DNA of 64,000 bases from an uncultured Granulosicoccaceae bacterium (GCA_937927895.1 CALGKA010000001.1:1-64000); one strand, 5' to 3'. Counted from the first letter of the stretch, positions 8,713 to 17,352 are shown. Numbers and translations: made by a program. Notes: generated from the letters alone by a model not told the origin.

Positions 8713-10194
8713 TCAACGCATTACGAATGGATTTGCCAATGGCTCTTCTGAAGTGTTGATCCACGTTGTTTTAGTACGAGTGTAATCGGCTATTGAATCC
8801 ATACCTGCCTCGCGCCCATAGCCCGATTGATTAAATCCACCAAATGGTGCGATTGGCGATACCGCCCGATAAGTATTGATCCAGCAAATACCTGAGCGCA
8901 ACCGATCAGACACACGATGCGCACGACCAATGCTTTCAGTAAACACACCAGAACCAAGCCCGTAGTGACTATCGTTGGCTAAGGCAATTACCTCTTCTTC
9001 AGTATTAAACGGTACAAGCGACATCACCGGGCCGAACATCTCAACTTTTAATGTTTCAGTTTCATGGTTTTTGCACTCAACCAAAGTCGGATTAAAATAG
9101 TTACCCACTTGCTTATCAGGCCTTGAGCCGCCAGCTCTTATTATTGCACCCTGGGAAACTGATTTTTTAAGCGTTGCCTCAATAACTTCAATTTGTTTTG
9201 TTGTGCATAAAGGCCCAACGTGTGTATTTGCATCTTGCGGATCACCTACCACTATATGTTTTGCGCGCTCAATAATTTCCTCAGCCACCTGATCAAAGAT
9301 ATCTTTTTGTACATAGGCCCGGGAACCAGCTACACATGACTGACCAGAAGCGCCCCAGTTACCCGCTATAAGTCCGTTAACGGCGTTTTCTAACCGCGCA
9401 TCATCAAACACTATAATCGGAGACTTACCCCCAAGCTCCAAAGAAGTGACCGCAAAGTTCTCAGCGGAATTGCGCACAACGTGACGCGCAGTTTCAGGCC
9501 CACCGGTAAATGCAATGCGATCAACATCGGGGTGACGAGTAAGCGGTATTGAACAGTTTTCAGCATCACCGGTTATAACCGATACAACACCTGCTGGAAA
9601 ACCAGCCTGCTCAATAAGCCTGGCAAATTCAAACATAGGTGCAGGTGCAAGCTCAGAGGCTTTAAGCACCACCGTACACCCCGCAGCAAGAGCCGGCCCA
9701 AGCTTGGTTGCTGTTAAAAACATTTGGGCGTTCCAGGGCACCACTGCCGCAACGACGCCAATAGGCATGCGCTTGGTAAACACATGCATTTCAGGCTTAT
9801 CTATCGGTAAAACAGCCCCTTCGATTTTATCTGCAAGACCCGCAAAATATCGGTAGTAGTCACCTACATAACGGCACTGTGCAACCGTCTCGGTGGCAAG
9901 CTTACCGCTATCAGAAGTTTCAACCCGCCCAATGGTTTCTGCAGAGGCTTCAATTAGATCCGCTAATTTATACAGTAGCTTGCCACGCGCTGTTTGGCTG
10001 ATATCGCGCCATTGCGGATTATCTAATGCCTGCCTGGCCGCGGTGACCGCTCGATCCACATCGCTTTGTGAAGCACATGCAAAGGTAGCCCATGCTTCAG
10101 CATTTGCCGGATTAATACTGTGCATTACCTGACCGTCGCTACCTTCACACCATGCGCCATCGATGAATAGTTGATAGTGGGGATTTGAATTCAT
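8713..10194 (-). CDS. aldehyde dehydrogenase (NAD(P)-dependent)
   Basis: A 493-residue class-3-fold aldehyde dehydrogenase of normal length. Visible are VPWNAQ (N155, oxyanion hole), the nucleotide-binding FTGGPETAR, LELGGKSP (general base E253) and GQSCVAGSR (nucleophile C287), plus the late motif PFGGFNQSGYGREAG. It resembles betaine-aldehyde or 4-guanidinobutyraldehyde dehydrogenase-type enzymes, but the substrate cannot be read from sequence. It is the last gene of a reverse-strand cluster with a luciferase-like monooxygenase, a flavin reductase, an alpha/beta hydrolase and a DUF1185 protein, so it probably oxidises an aldehyde made by that pathway. Confidence 0.93.
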   Translation of the reverse strand: MNSNPHYQLFIDGAWCEGSDGQVMHSINPANAEAWATFACASQSDVDRAVTAARQALDNPQWRDISQTARGKLLYKLADLIEASAETIGRVETSDSGKLATETVAQCRYVGDYYRYFAGLADKIEGAVLPIDKPEMHVFTKRMPIGVVAAVVPWNAQMFLTATKLGPALAAGCTVVLKASELAPAPMFEFARLIEQAGFPAGVVSVITGDAENCSIPLTRHPDVDRIAFTGGPETARHVVRNSAENFAVTSLELGGKSPIIVFDDARLENAVNGLIAGNWGASGQSCVAGSRAYVQKDIFDQVAEEIIERAKHIVVGDPQDANTHVGPLCTTKQIEVIEATLKKSVSQGAIIRAGGSRPDKQVGNYFNPTLVECKNHETETLKVEMFGPVMSLVPFNTEEEVIALANDSHYGLGSGVFTESIGRAHRVSDRLRSGICWINTYRAVSPIAPFGGFNQSGYGREAGMDSIADYTRTKTTWINTSEEPLANPFVMR

Positions 10195-10224
10195 GTGAGC
10201 ATCCGAAGGTTAACGAGTCGACTA

Positions 10225-11259
10225 CTAAGCAAAAGCCGGCATTACATCATTTATAAATCTGGTTAGCGAGTCTCGCTTTCTTTCGAAAGACATGCCGCTG
10301 TCAATCCAAAATGAAAACTCATCATAGCCTAAGTCTTCATAACGCTTTAGCTGATCAATCACTTGCTGTGCTGTACCAATGGTCAAATCACGCTGCATAT
10401 TCTCTGCAGACATCATTTTGTTGTCTAGTAGTTCTTGATCACTTATTGGGTCTATATGGCCCTGACTAACCGAACGCTTATTCTGAAACCAGGCGCCAAA
10501 ATAGTTATAGAATCGGCTTAGCTCTTGTGCTGCAATGTGAGTATCAGCAGCATCTTTGGCCACATAGGTGTGTTGTAACAACATAATTTTAGGACGAACA
10601 CCATTGTAACCGTTGCAAGCATCGTTAAAACGCTCCATTAAGCTTGTTATCTCATCAAAGCCTTGCCACAAAGGCGTGACTTGCACATTGCAGCCATGGT
10701 TAACCGCAAACTCATGGCTTGATGGGTCGCGCGCCGCAATCCAGATCGGTGGTCCACCGGCTTGCACTGGCTTGGGCACAGATGACGTCGATGGGAATTG
10801 ATAGAACTCTCCCTCGTGCGTGCAATCACCAGCCCAAAGCTCTCTTAACAGTGGGGTTGTTTCACGCATTCTTTGCCCCGCCTGCCATGCATCAAGGCCC
10901 GGCAGCATGCGCTCATATTCATATGAGTAAGCGCCGCGTGCAATGCCTAGCTCGAGCCTGCCACCGGTGACGAGATCCGTCATTGCGGCTTCACCCGCGA
11001 GCCTGATCGGATGCCAAAATGGTGCGATAACAGTGCCTGTACCAAGCTTTACCGTTTTAGTGTGCCTGGCCACATCTGCAATAGTGATAAACGGATTTGG
11101 AGAAATAGTAAATTCCATACCATGGTGTTCGCCTGTCCATATTGCTCTCATCCCACCTTCATCGGCGAGCTTACACAAGCCGAGGAAGTCTTCATACAGT
11201 TGGCTATGATCTTGGGCTTCATTGAGCCGCTCCATGTGAGCAAATAAAGAAAAGTTCAT
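10225..11259 (-). CDS. LLM-class flavin-dependent monooxygenase
   Basis: A 344-residue bacterial-luciferase-fold (TIM barrel) oxidoreductase. Family blocks are AIWTGEHHGMEFTISPNP near residues 39-56, VKLGTGTVIAPFWHP, and GGRLELGIARGAYSYEYE. Such enzymes use reduced FMN and O2 to hydroxylate or cleave substrates and need a separate reductase, which is the adjacent gene starting 3 bases upstream of this one's start. Co-occurrence with reductase, hydrolase and aldehyde dehydrogenase points to oxygenative breakdown of a small organic, perhaps nitrogenous, compound. The substrate is unknown. Confidence 0.9.
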   Translation of the reverse strand: MNFSLFAHMERLNEAQDHSQLYEDFLGLCKLADEGGMRAIWTGEHHGMEFTISPNPFITIADVARHTKTVKLGTGTVIAPFWHPIRLAGEAAMTDLVTGGRLELGIARGAYSYEYERMLPGLDAWQAGQRMRETTPLLRELWAGDCTHEGEFYQFPSTSSVPKPVQAGGPPIWIAARDPSSHEFAVNHGCNVQVTPLWQGFDEITSLMERFNDACNGYNGVRPKIMLLQHTYVAKDAADTHIAAQELSRFYNYFGAWFQNKRSVSQGHIDPISDQELLDNKMMSAENMQRDLTIGTAQQVIDQLKRYEDLGYDEFSFWIDSGMSFERKRDSLTRFINDVMPAFA

Positions 11260-11262
11260 GGC

Positions 11263-12219
11263 TTAACCTTTTGGTTTATCAAGCGGGTGGATATCACCGG
11301 AATCAGCACTGCCGATATATAACTCAAACTTTTTCAAGCGGCTCTCGGCAGCATAGCGAGACATCATTGAGGCTTGGGCTTTATTTTGAAAGCAAAGGGT
11401 ATCTAACGAATCGATAGTCTCCAACGTTCCCAGCCTACTGATATCTGCGCTGATATCTGCACTGATATCTGCACTGATAACGGTGGCACGAATAAACGTA
11501 AAACGTGTTTTACTTTTTGCATCGTCATAGATTGAGTAAACCGTACCCAGCTCTACGGCCAGACCCAATTTATCAAAATAGTTCTGCAATGAAGTTCTTG
11601 CACCAACGGTTGTCGATTGCGTAATGCAAGGTAAAGATGCACCGTTGTTATCTTGTGCAATAACAACCCGATCCTCAAGTTCAATAATGGCTCCCGCCAC
11701 AGCCGAATAGCCCGCGAGACCACTTGCATCGGATTGCTGCTCATCACTTAAACTGAAATATCCCTGGCTACTGTAGCCCAAGCCTTGTTGCTCTGTGACC
11801 TGTAAACCATGAACCTGCCCAATCAATACAATGTGATCTCCCGCTTCGTGACGCTGGTAGGCACTGCAACTAAAAGTAGCTACTGCATCAGCGATAAGTG
11901 GCGAACCAAATTCATCAGCTTGCCAATCGTGTTTCTCAAAGCGATCATCAACTGTCTTTGCAAATAGATTTGCAATTGATTCCTGCCCCTCTGCTAGTAC
12001 GCTTACCGCAAAATGGCTGCAAGAATTAAACACATCAATTGATGATAAATGCTGCCCCGGGCACACCAACAATAATGGTGGCTCTAAAGACACTGATGTA
12101 AACGAGTTCGCTGTAAAACCGACCAATTCTCCACTGGCAGATTTGGCGGTGACTACTGTCACACCTGTCATAAAACTACCGAAAGCGTGGCGTAATGTGT
12201 CCGTATCAAACGGTGACAT
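11263..12219 (-). CDS. flavin reductase with C-terminal Nudix-like domain
   Basis: A 318-residue protein. The ATG at 12217-12219 is preferred because AAGGAGAAAGCA precedes it, although the frame opens at 12273. Residues 1-165 are a split-barrel NAD(P)H:FMN reductase (FGSFMTGVTVVTA, GFTANSFTSVSLEPPLLLVC, GDHIVLIGQV), the partner expected for the LLM monooxygenase. Residues about 180-315 are an extra domain that reads like a degenerate Nudix fold (GAIIELEDRVVIAQ, then YFDKLGLAVELGTVYSIYDD) without the GX5EX7REUXEEXGU box, so it may bind rather than hydrolyse a nucleotide. A 12-bp repeat expands one loop. It overlaps the hydrolase gene by 14 bases. Confidence 0.85.
   Translation of the reverse strand: MSPFDTDTLRHAFGSFMTGVTVVTAKSASGELVGFTANSFTSVSLEPPLLLVCPGQHLSSIDVFNSCSHFAVSVLAEGQESIANLFAKTVDDRFEKHDWQADEFGSPLIADAVATFSCSAYQRHEAGDHIVLIGQVHGLQVTEQQGLGYSSQGYFSLSDEQQSDASGLAGYSAVAGAIIELEDRVVIAQDNNGASLPCITQSTTVGARTSLQNYFDKLGLAVELGTVYSIYDDAKSKTRFTFIRATVISADISADISADISRLGTLETIDSLDTLCFQNKAQASMMSRYAAESRLKKFELYIGSADSGDIHPLDKPKG
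11438..11479. repeat. in-frame 12-bp tandem repeat inside the flavin reductase gene
   Basis: Three and a half copies of CTGATATCTGC(G/A) start at 11438, 11450, 11462 and 11474. Read on the reverse strand they encode three Ser-Ala-Asp-Ile units in the Nudix-like C-terminal domain. The period is a multiple of three, so copy changes alter loop length without breaking the frame. Confidence 0.9.
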
Positions 12220-13048
12220 TGCTTTCTCCTTCGCCACCCTGTGCATCTTGCACAAAGCAGTTAACAAGTGCATCTAGCACTTCTTGTCGGTGAGTCATTG
12301 TCATCATGTGCTTGGCATTTTCTATAATGATGCACTGTGAACCTTCAACTTGTTTACTCATATGCCGCGACATGGCGGGTGTTGAGTTTGGTTCATCAGC
12401 GCCTGTTATAAACAACGCCGGGCAGCTTATTCTTTGAAGCTCTTGATCAGTCGGCGCATCAGCTTTAGCAAATGCTGTATATGCAGCAAGATACCCGGCA
12501 GGCTCTGTAGACTGTAGCCATGCCTTGCACAGCTCACGTGCGGTGGCATAATCCCCCGTCGGGCGCTCTCCAAACCAACGCTCTAGCGTAGCAGCTGAAT
12601 CAATCGCGCTACCAAGCTGTTCATTGTTCTTTAACGATTGAGTAAGTTCTGCGACTCTGGCATCAATTGCACTTTGCGCCTCGATACTACGGCGACACAC
12701 CCCGTTTAGCGCTGCTATGCCTGCCACTAGTAATGGGTATCGTACTGCCAGATCAAGTGCTATCAATGCACCCATCGAATGGCCAACCACAATCGCCGGT
12801 GACTCCTGCATAGCTAATACGTCAGACACTTTATCGGTATACAGAGACAGGGGCGGATCTTCGTGATCAAGCAACGCACTGCCACCTGCCCCGGGTAGAT
12901 CAATTATCGATAACGTAAAGTGTTGAGCCAAAGCCGGCTCTATGTTTCTCCAGTAATCTGACTGCATACCGACGCCATGTATCAATAGCATATTAGGGCC
13001 ACGACCATGACAACGACCAACAACACCTGACGTTAAACTAGTTAGCAT
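12206..13048 (-). CDS. alpha/beta hydrolase
   Basis: A 280-residue alpha/beta-hydrolase-fold protein without a signal peptide, hence cytoplasmic. It contains the oxyanion motif LLIHGVGMQSDYW, the nucleophile elbow GHSMGA (Ser near residue 94), an Asp in FITGADEPNSTP and a likely catalytic His in ENAKHMMTMTH. The size and the HG-then-GHSMG layout fit the 3-oxoadipate enol-lactonase/C-C hydrolase-like group, but ester, lactone or amide hydrolysis cannot be distinguished. Its 3' end overlaps the start of the flavin reductase gene by 14 bases, which supports translational coupling in the monooxygenase operon. Confidence 0.88.
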   Translation of the reverse strand: MLTSLTSGVVGRCHGRGPNMLLIHGVGMQSDYWRNIEPALAQHFTLSIIDLPGAGGSALLDHEDPPLSLYTDKVSDVLAMQESPAIVVGHSMGALIALDLAVRYPLLVAGIAALNGVCRRSIEAQSAIDARVAELTQSLKNNEQLGSAIDSAATLERWFGERPTGDYATARELCKAWLQSTEPAGYLAAYTAFAKADAPTDQELQRISCPALFITGADEPNSTPAMSRHMSKQVEGSQCIIIENAKHMMTMTHRQEVLDALVNCFVQDAQGGEGESNVTV

Positions 13049-13095
13049 CGCAAGAGAATCGGGTTAATAATATCATTTATTGCAGTCACCGCTGA

Positions 13096-13695
13096 CTAAA
13101 TTCCAGCAGGGTTATCTACATCAGCTTCTAAATCTTTTAAGTCTTGATAGCGATCACCAATACGATGGTGCGGCCGACCACCATCTGCACCGCCAAGCAC
13201 CAACACCAGTTCATCTGCCTTCGGGGCATCATTAATCGAAAACTGAATAGTTAAATAATGCGATCGTCGACCGGCATCGTGTTTATCCATTAATGGCACC
13301 GCAATAGGTGCGTTAGCAGGACCACGTGTATTACTGAAGGCCAGGTAACTGGTTGCCTCTACGGCACTACGGTAAAAGTTTCCGAAACGAAGCGTGTGAA
13401 TTAACGCAGAGGCGTGCTCAATTTCACCGTCTAACCCAACCACCGCCGCCTTGCCGTAGGCTTCTATTTTGTCGCCGCCACCTGCAAGTGCGATGATTCG
13501 GTCAGTGAGCGCTTCTCCTAGCACAGGTCCAAAGGCCTTGATCTCCGGGGTAAGATCTTCGACATAACGCCCCGCCCAGGGATTGGTGACAATTGCAGCG
13601 ACCGCGTAAGTACGCCAAGGGGTCATAGTCGCCTTATAGCCCTCTATGTGGATTTCTTCTTCAAAAGTGACAAACTTACGAATTTCAGGCTTCAT
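13096..13695 (-). CDS. DUF1185 (amino acid synthesis family) protein
   Basis: A 199-residue protein with the DUF1185 landmarks EIRKFVTFEEEIHIEG, NPWAGRYVEDL, YGKAAVVGLDGEIEHASALIHT and GGADGGRPHHRIGD. Databases label the family amino acid synthesis, but I know of no firm reaction. It is the first gene of the reverse-strand cluster, 47 bases upstream of the alpha/beta hydrolase and divergent from the LysR gene, so it is likely the first product of the regulated transcript. Its placement suggests an isomerase or ring-opening step before or beside the flavin monooxygenase; that is inference only. Confidence 0.85.
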   Translation of the reverse strand: MKPEIRKFVTFEEEIHIEGYKATMTPWRTYAVAAIVTNPWAGRYVEDLTPEIKAFGPVLGEALTDRIIALAGGGDKIEAYGKAAVVGLDGEIEHASALIHTLRFGNFYRSAVEATSYLAFSNTRGPANAPIAVPLMDKHDAGRRSHYLTIQFSINDAPKADELVLVLGGADGGRPHHRIGDRYQDLKDLEADVDNPAGI

Positions 13696-13812
13696 TTTAA
13701 CAGTCTGTTTTTAATTGCTTTTAGTGTGCAAACTATCAGACAAAACCCTGATTTAGGCAAACGAAAAAAAACGCCCCATTGACATAAGCCAAGCTAATGT
13801 TACTTTGAGCGT

Positions 13813-14694
13813 ATGTCCCGACCCCTCCCCCCACTAGGCTGGTTCCGTGCCTTCGAAAGCGCCGCCCAATTGTTAAGCTTTACCGCCGCCGCCAACGAAT
13901 TGGGCATGACCCAATCGGCCGTTAGCCAGCAAATTCGCTCTTTAGAATCACGACTGGGTTGTCAGCTATTCATACGTAAACACCGAGGGCTCGCTTTAAC
14001 TGACGAAGGCCGCAAGCTCTTGCCTGAAGTCACACGCTCTATCGATGCGATTCGCTCAGCCACCGCACCGTATGACCGGCAAACCAACGCAGATGTCATC
14101 ACTGTTGCCACCAGTGTCAGTGTTGCACAGTGGTATCTAGCGCCGGCATTGCACACGTTTGTCACCCGACACCCGGGAATTAAGATTCGCCTACTGACCT
14201 CTGTCTGGCCCGACGAACTCGCCGATGCCTCTGATGTACAAATTCGATTTGGATCAGCCAAGGACAATGAACTCAAATACCACGCACTAGGCAGCGATCA
14301 ACTGGTGATAGTGGCTTCACCCACACTACTCGGCGGCACCAAAGCTGCATTATTGACAGACGAACAGCTAAAAGAACATTCCTTAATTCAAGCGGTAGGC
14401 ACAACCGACACATGGCCCAACCGGGCACAGGCGTTTGGCTTGAAAGACTCCCATGAAGCCACACTACAAGTAGACTCACATGGATTAGCAGTAGACTTAG
14501 CGATAGCAGGTGCCGGTATTGCACTGACTAGCAAGTTTATAGCAACACCCGCCATAAATAACGGCCAATTAGTGCTAGCCAATCCAAACTCGGTAGAAGC
14601 GCGAGATTGCTATTTTATAGCAATAAACTCTCAACAGCATGCAGCCACCTCTAGTGCTTTTGTTGATTGGATACTAGAGCTCACGCAAAGCTAA
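13813..14694 (+). CDS. LysR-family transcriptional regulator (GcvA-like)
   Basis: A 293-residue LysR regulator. The winged helix-turn-helix is at the N-terminus (RPLPPLGWFRAFESAAQLLSF, then AANELGMTQSAVSQQIRSLE, residues 3-50), followed by a periplasmic-binding-protein-like effector domain with VAQWYLAPALHTFVTRHPGI. The N-terminal layout is that of the GcvA/AmpR group. It is divergent from the DUF1185 gene; the 117-base spacer (13696-13812) should hold both promoters and its operator, so it probably controls the monooxygenase cluster. The inducer is unknown. Confidence 0.9.
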   Translation: MSRPLPPLGWFRAFESAAQLLSFTAAANELGMTQSAVSQQIRSLESRLGCQLFIRKHRGLALTDEGRKLLPEVTRSIDAIRSATAPYDRQTNADVITVATSVSVAQWYLAPALHTFVTRHPGIKIRLLTSVWPDELADASDVQIRFGSAKDNELKYHALGSDQLVIVASPTLLGGTKAALLTDEQLKEHSLIQAVGTTDTWPNRAQAFGLKDSHEATLQVDSHGLAVDLAIAGAGIALTSKFIATPAINNGQLVLANPNSVEARDCYFIAINSQQHAATSSAFVDWILELTQS

Positions 14695-14731
14695 GTCTCT
14701 CTTAGCGAGAGCACTTTGAAAACCAATACAG

Positions 14732-15655
14732 ATGAATAATCCAAGCTTTACCGATGAACTGGCACCGTATCTAGATGCACTTGAGCGTGAGAACAATCGA
14801 AAAATAAAATTGATTATCCATGCAGGTACCCCCAAAACTGGCACTACGAGCATACAAACCTACCTACACAAAAAACAAAGAACACTTAGAGGCAAAGGAA
14901 TTCTATATCCGCACAATCTAGAACGACTACAAAACCCAACAGCACCGAAGCATCAATGGATTGAAAAAAATCTCATTACCACGCACTTGAGTCATCTACT
15001 GGAAAACTTTAAAAATATAGTCTCGCAGATCAAACACGAAACTCATACGGTTATATTGTCGTCCGAGGGAATCTATAACCACTGGTGGGATTTTCCTGTT
15101 GAATCAAAAAACATATTAGCTGAGCTGAGCACGCTCTTTGAAGTAGCTGTTTGGGTGTGGTTTCGTGAGCCAACAGATTTTATTGAAAGCTACTACAAAC
15201 AATGTATTCGCAACCCACAGTTACCTAACAATCCTTGTTATGGAAAAGATTTATCTCTTGCACAAATGTTAGACATTAACTGGTTTGCCCGACAACTAGA
15301 TTATCAAGGGTTTGTCAGTGAATGCGAATCGTTGTTCGGTACGAATAGCATGTACTTATTCAATTACGAAGGGGATGTAGTTCAACAAGTTATTAACCTT
15401 TTGGGTGTCGATACACCACACGATAACCCTACCCTACAACAAAACAAAAGCCTCAATAACGCATCAATAGAGATACTTCGGACGGTAAATAAGCTTGGGA
15501 TTAAAGTAAAAGACAAAGAGGCCTTACTACCTCACTTACGCGAGATCAACAAGATACTAACAAGCTACGACAATCACTCTCTGATTAATGAGGAATGTAG
15601 AAATAAAATTCTGAGAGTATCAAACCCTTTGCTTAAAGCGTACAACAGGGCTTGA
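14732..15655 (+). CDS. sulfotransferase-like P-loop protein
   Basis: A 307-residue protein. The segment IIHAGTPKTGTTSIQTYLHK (about residues 28-47) matches the 5'-phosphosulfate loop of PAPS-dependent sulfotransferases (PKTGTTS), and VWVWFREPTDFIESYYKQ resembles the 3'-phosphate-binding RxPxxxxxSxY block. No signal peptide or membrane helix is evident. Acceptor unknown; in bacteria such proteins modify lipids or surface glycans. The gene is clearly AT-richer than its neighbours and Asn/Lys-rich, which suggests acquisition by transfer. It begins 37 bases after the LysR gene but is probably not part of that unit. Confidence 0.7.
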   Translation: MNNPSFTDELAPYLDALERENNRKIKLIIHAGTPKTGTTSIQTYLHKKQRTLRGKGILYPHNLERLQNPTAPKHQWIEKNLITTHLSHLLENFKNIVSQIKHETHTVILSSEGIYNHWWDFPVESKNILAELSTLFEVAVWVWFREPTDFIESYYKQCIRNPQLPNNPCYGKDLSLAQMLDINWFARQLDYQGFVSECESLFGTNSMYLFNYEGDVVQQVINLLGVDTPHDNPTLQQNKSLNNASIEILRTVNKLGIKVKDKEALLPHLREINKILTSYDNHSLINEECRNKILRVSNPLLKAYNRA

Positions 15656-15660
15656 AAATT

Positions 15661-16382
15661 CTAGAAAAAATAGTTAATACCAAAGCTCATTAATCGTGCA
15701 CGTGGCCCAAGATAGGTATATTCACCTTCAAGCTTTATAGCACCTCGATTCATCCCAACACCAATACCCCCAGATACACTATTTTCACTTAGCGTTTCAA
15801 AGGCTGATTGACTGGTGTTACGCACAAAGCCAAGCTTCACCTTGGTATACAAGGCATCACCCAGACGGCGTACACCGTAGATACCTATGGTTGAATATTT
15901 TGCGTCAGTATCAAAAACAGCGCTGCGGCTGCCAAAGTCTGCAGACTGCCCGGTAGAAGCAGAAGTCGCTTCCAACTCCACTGAGAAATCATCGCCACCC
16001 AGGCCTGCTAAAAATCCAAAAGGCATGCCTGCTTCTGTATCCGCTGCATCCATTTGCATCAAACCACCCTTCACACCAAAATAGAAGCTGTAAAAGCGAT
16101 ATGTCTGACGCAATACTTGATAGGTGGGAAGCCCCACATGCGAATGCGTTTCATCAATAGCGGGGTGCCCGGGGTTATGGCAATCATGCCAGTGGGATCC
16201 ATGAGCATGCCTGACACAATGACGCGTTCGATCTTGCCGCGGCTGTGAGGGAGGAGGATCATCAAACCAGAAGTCCTGGTTCTCAATGCTTATTTCGGTT
16301 TTTTAATGACCACACTGCCAGCGTGGGCAGGTACAACACATAGCCAGGAAATAGCGATTATCAGGGAATACACTTTAAACAT
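15661..16382 (-). pseudogene. outer-membrane beta-barrel protein gene, frameshifted at a homopolymer
   Basis: An ATG at 16380-16382 begins a Sec signal peptide (MFKVYSLIIAISWLCVVPAHA) whose frame hits a stop after KKPK. One extra base in the six-base A run (reverse strand; T run at 16299-16304) joins it to the long downstream frame: a His-rich segment, then a barrel-like region with alternating strands, ending FGINYFF with the terminal Phe typical of outer-membrane barrels. The repaired gene would be exactly 241 codons including stop. This is either a real frameshift, a slippage-controlled gene or a sequencing error. No specific family is recognised. Confidence 0.68.
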
Positions 16383-16535
16383 AACAGTCCCTTGTTTTGT
16401 TCTTATCGTTTTTTGTTGGGATCAGCACTCAATAATATCGAAGTGCAACGTTGCTTCAATTTTTTATTGGGCAACAACTAAGAGAATAGACCATCTTTTG
16501 ACAATGTCACGAAAGTCTACCCGGGCCAGGCTATT

Positions 16536-16595
16536 TTGTAATTTGGCCGGTAGTAGTTTGGCCAGTTGTAGTGTGGCCAGTTGTAATTTGGCAAT
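16536..16595. repeat. 15-bp tandem repeat, four imperfect units
   Basis: Units TTGTAATTTGGCCGG, TAGTAGTTTGGCCAG, TTGTAGTGTGGCCAG and TTGTAATTTGGCAAT start at 16536, 16551, 16566 and 16581. They lie in the gap between the barrel pseudogene and the SDR gene; nothing else is recognisable in 16383-16650. Confidence 0.85.
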
Positions 16596-16650
16596 TCCAG
16601 TTTATGGTATTGAAGAGAGAGCACCTTGCTCTCCCTTGTAAATCAATCAA

Positions 16651-17352
16651 TTAAACTGATGCTGTTAAGCCACCATCAACACGAATATTTTGCCCTGTCA
16701 CATAACTTGAATCATCAGAGACATAAAACGCGATAACTTTAGATAGTTCCTGAACCCGCGCGTAACGCCCTGCCGGTATACGCTCTACGCGATCTTCCTT
16801 TTCAGGCAAGGTGTCAATGAAGCCCGGCAATATATTATTCATACGAATACCTTGTGCCGCGTACTTTGTAGAAAAAAGTTTGGTATAACCTGCCAATGCA
16901 GCACGAAAAACGGCGGAGGTTGGAAAATCAGGATCAGGTTCAAATACAGCAAAAGTAGATATATTGACGATCGAACCTGTTTGTTGTTTTTGCATAATTG
17001 GCAATACTAGTCGAGTCATGCGAACAACGTTCAACATGTAGTAGTCCATCCCAAGATGCCAGTCTTCATCACTGATCTCGTCCACCTCACCTTTGGGACC
17101 ATGGCCCGCACAATTCACTACTGCATCAATGCGCCCGTAGGTGTCCATGGCAAGGTTTACGAACTTTTCAAGATCAGCAACAACTAAGTTTGACCCGGTA
17201 AAACCAATACCGCCTAGCTCTTTGCCCAACGCTTCACCTTTACCGGACAAAGACATCACGCCTACATCGTATCCGTCAGCGGTTAGAGTTTTAGCAGCGT
17301 CTGCACCTATGCCACTGCCACCGCCTACCACGAGTGCTACTTGCTTAGCCAT
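16651..17352 (-). CDS. SDR-family protein with altered catalytic motif
   Basis: A 233-residue short-chain dehydrogenase/reductase fold. The cofactor motif GGGSGIGADAAK (residues 10-21), NCAGHG (80-85) and the C-terminal VTGQNIRVDGG are intact. At the YxxxK position the sequence is FPTSAVFRAALAG: aligning AALAG with the usual KAALxG makes Tyr into Ser146 and Lys into Arg150, and the catalytic-Ser position reads NIST. Either catalysis is non-standard or the protein mainly binds nucleotide. Closely similar sequences with FPTSAVFRA seem familiar from other marine and soil bacteria, so it looks like a maintained subfamily. It follows the PhyH-like gene by 50 bases. Confidence 0.85.
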   Translation of the reverse strand: MAKQVALVVGGGSGIGADAAKTLTADGYDVGVMSLSGKGEALGKELGGIGFTGSNLVVADLEKFVNLAMDTYGRIDAVVNCAGHGPKGEVDEISDEDWHLGMDYYMLNVVRMTRLVLPIMQKQQTGSIVNISTFAVFEPDPDFPTSAVFRAALAGYTKLFSTKYAAQGIRMNNILPGFIDTLPEKEDRVERIPAGRYARVQELSKVIAFYVSDDSSYVTGQNIRVDGGLTASV

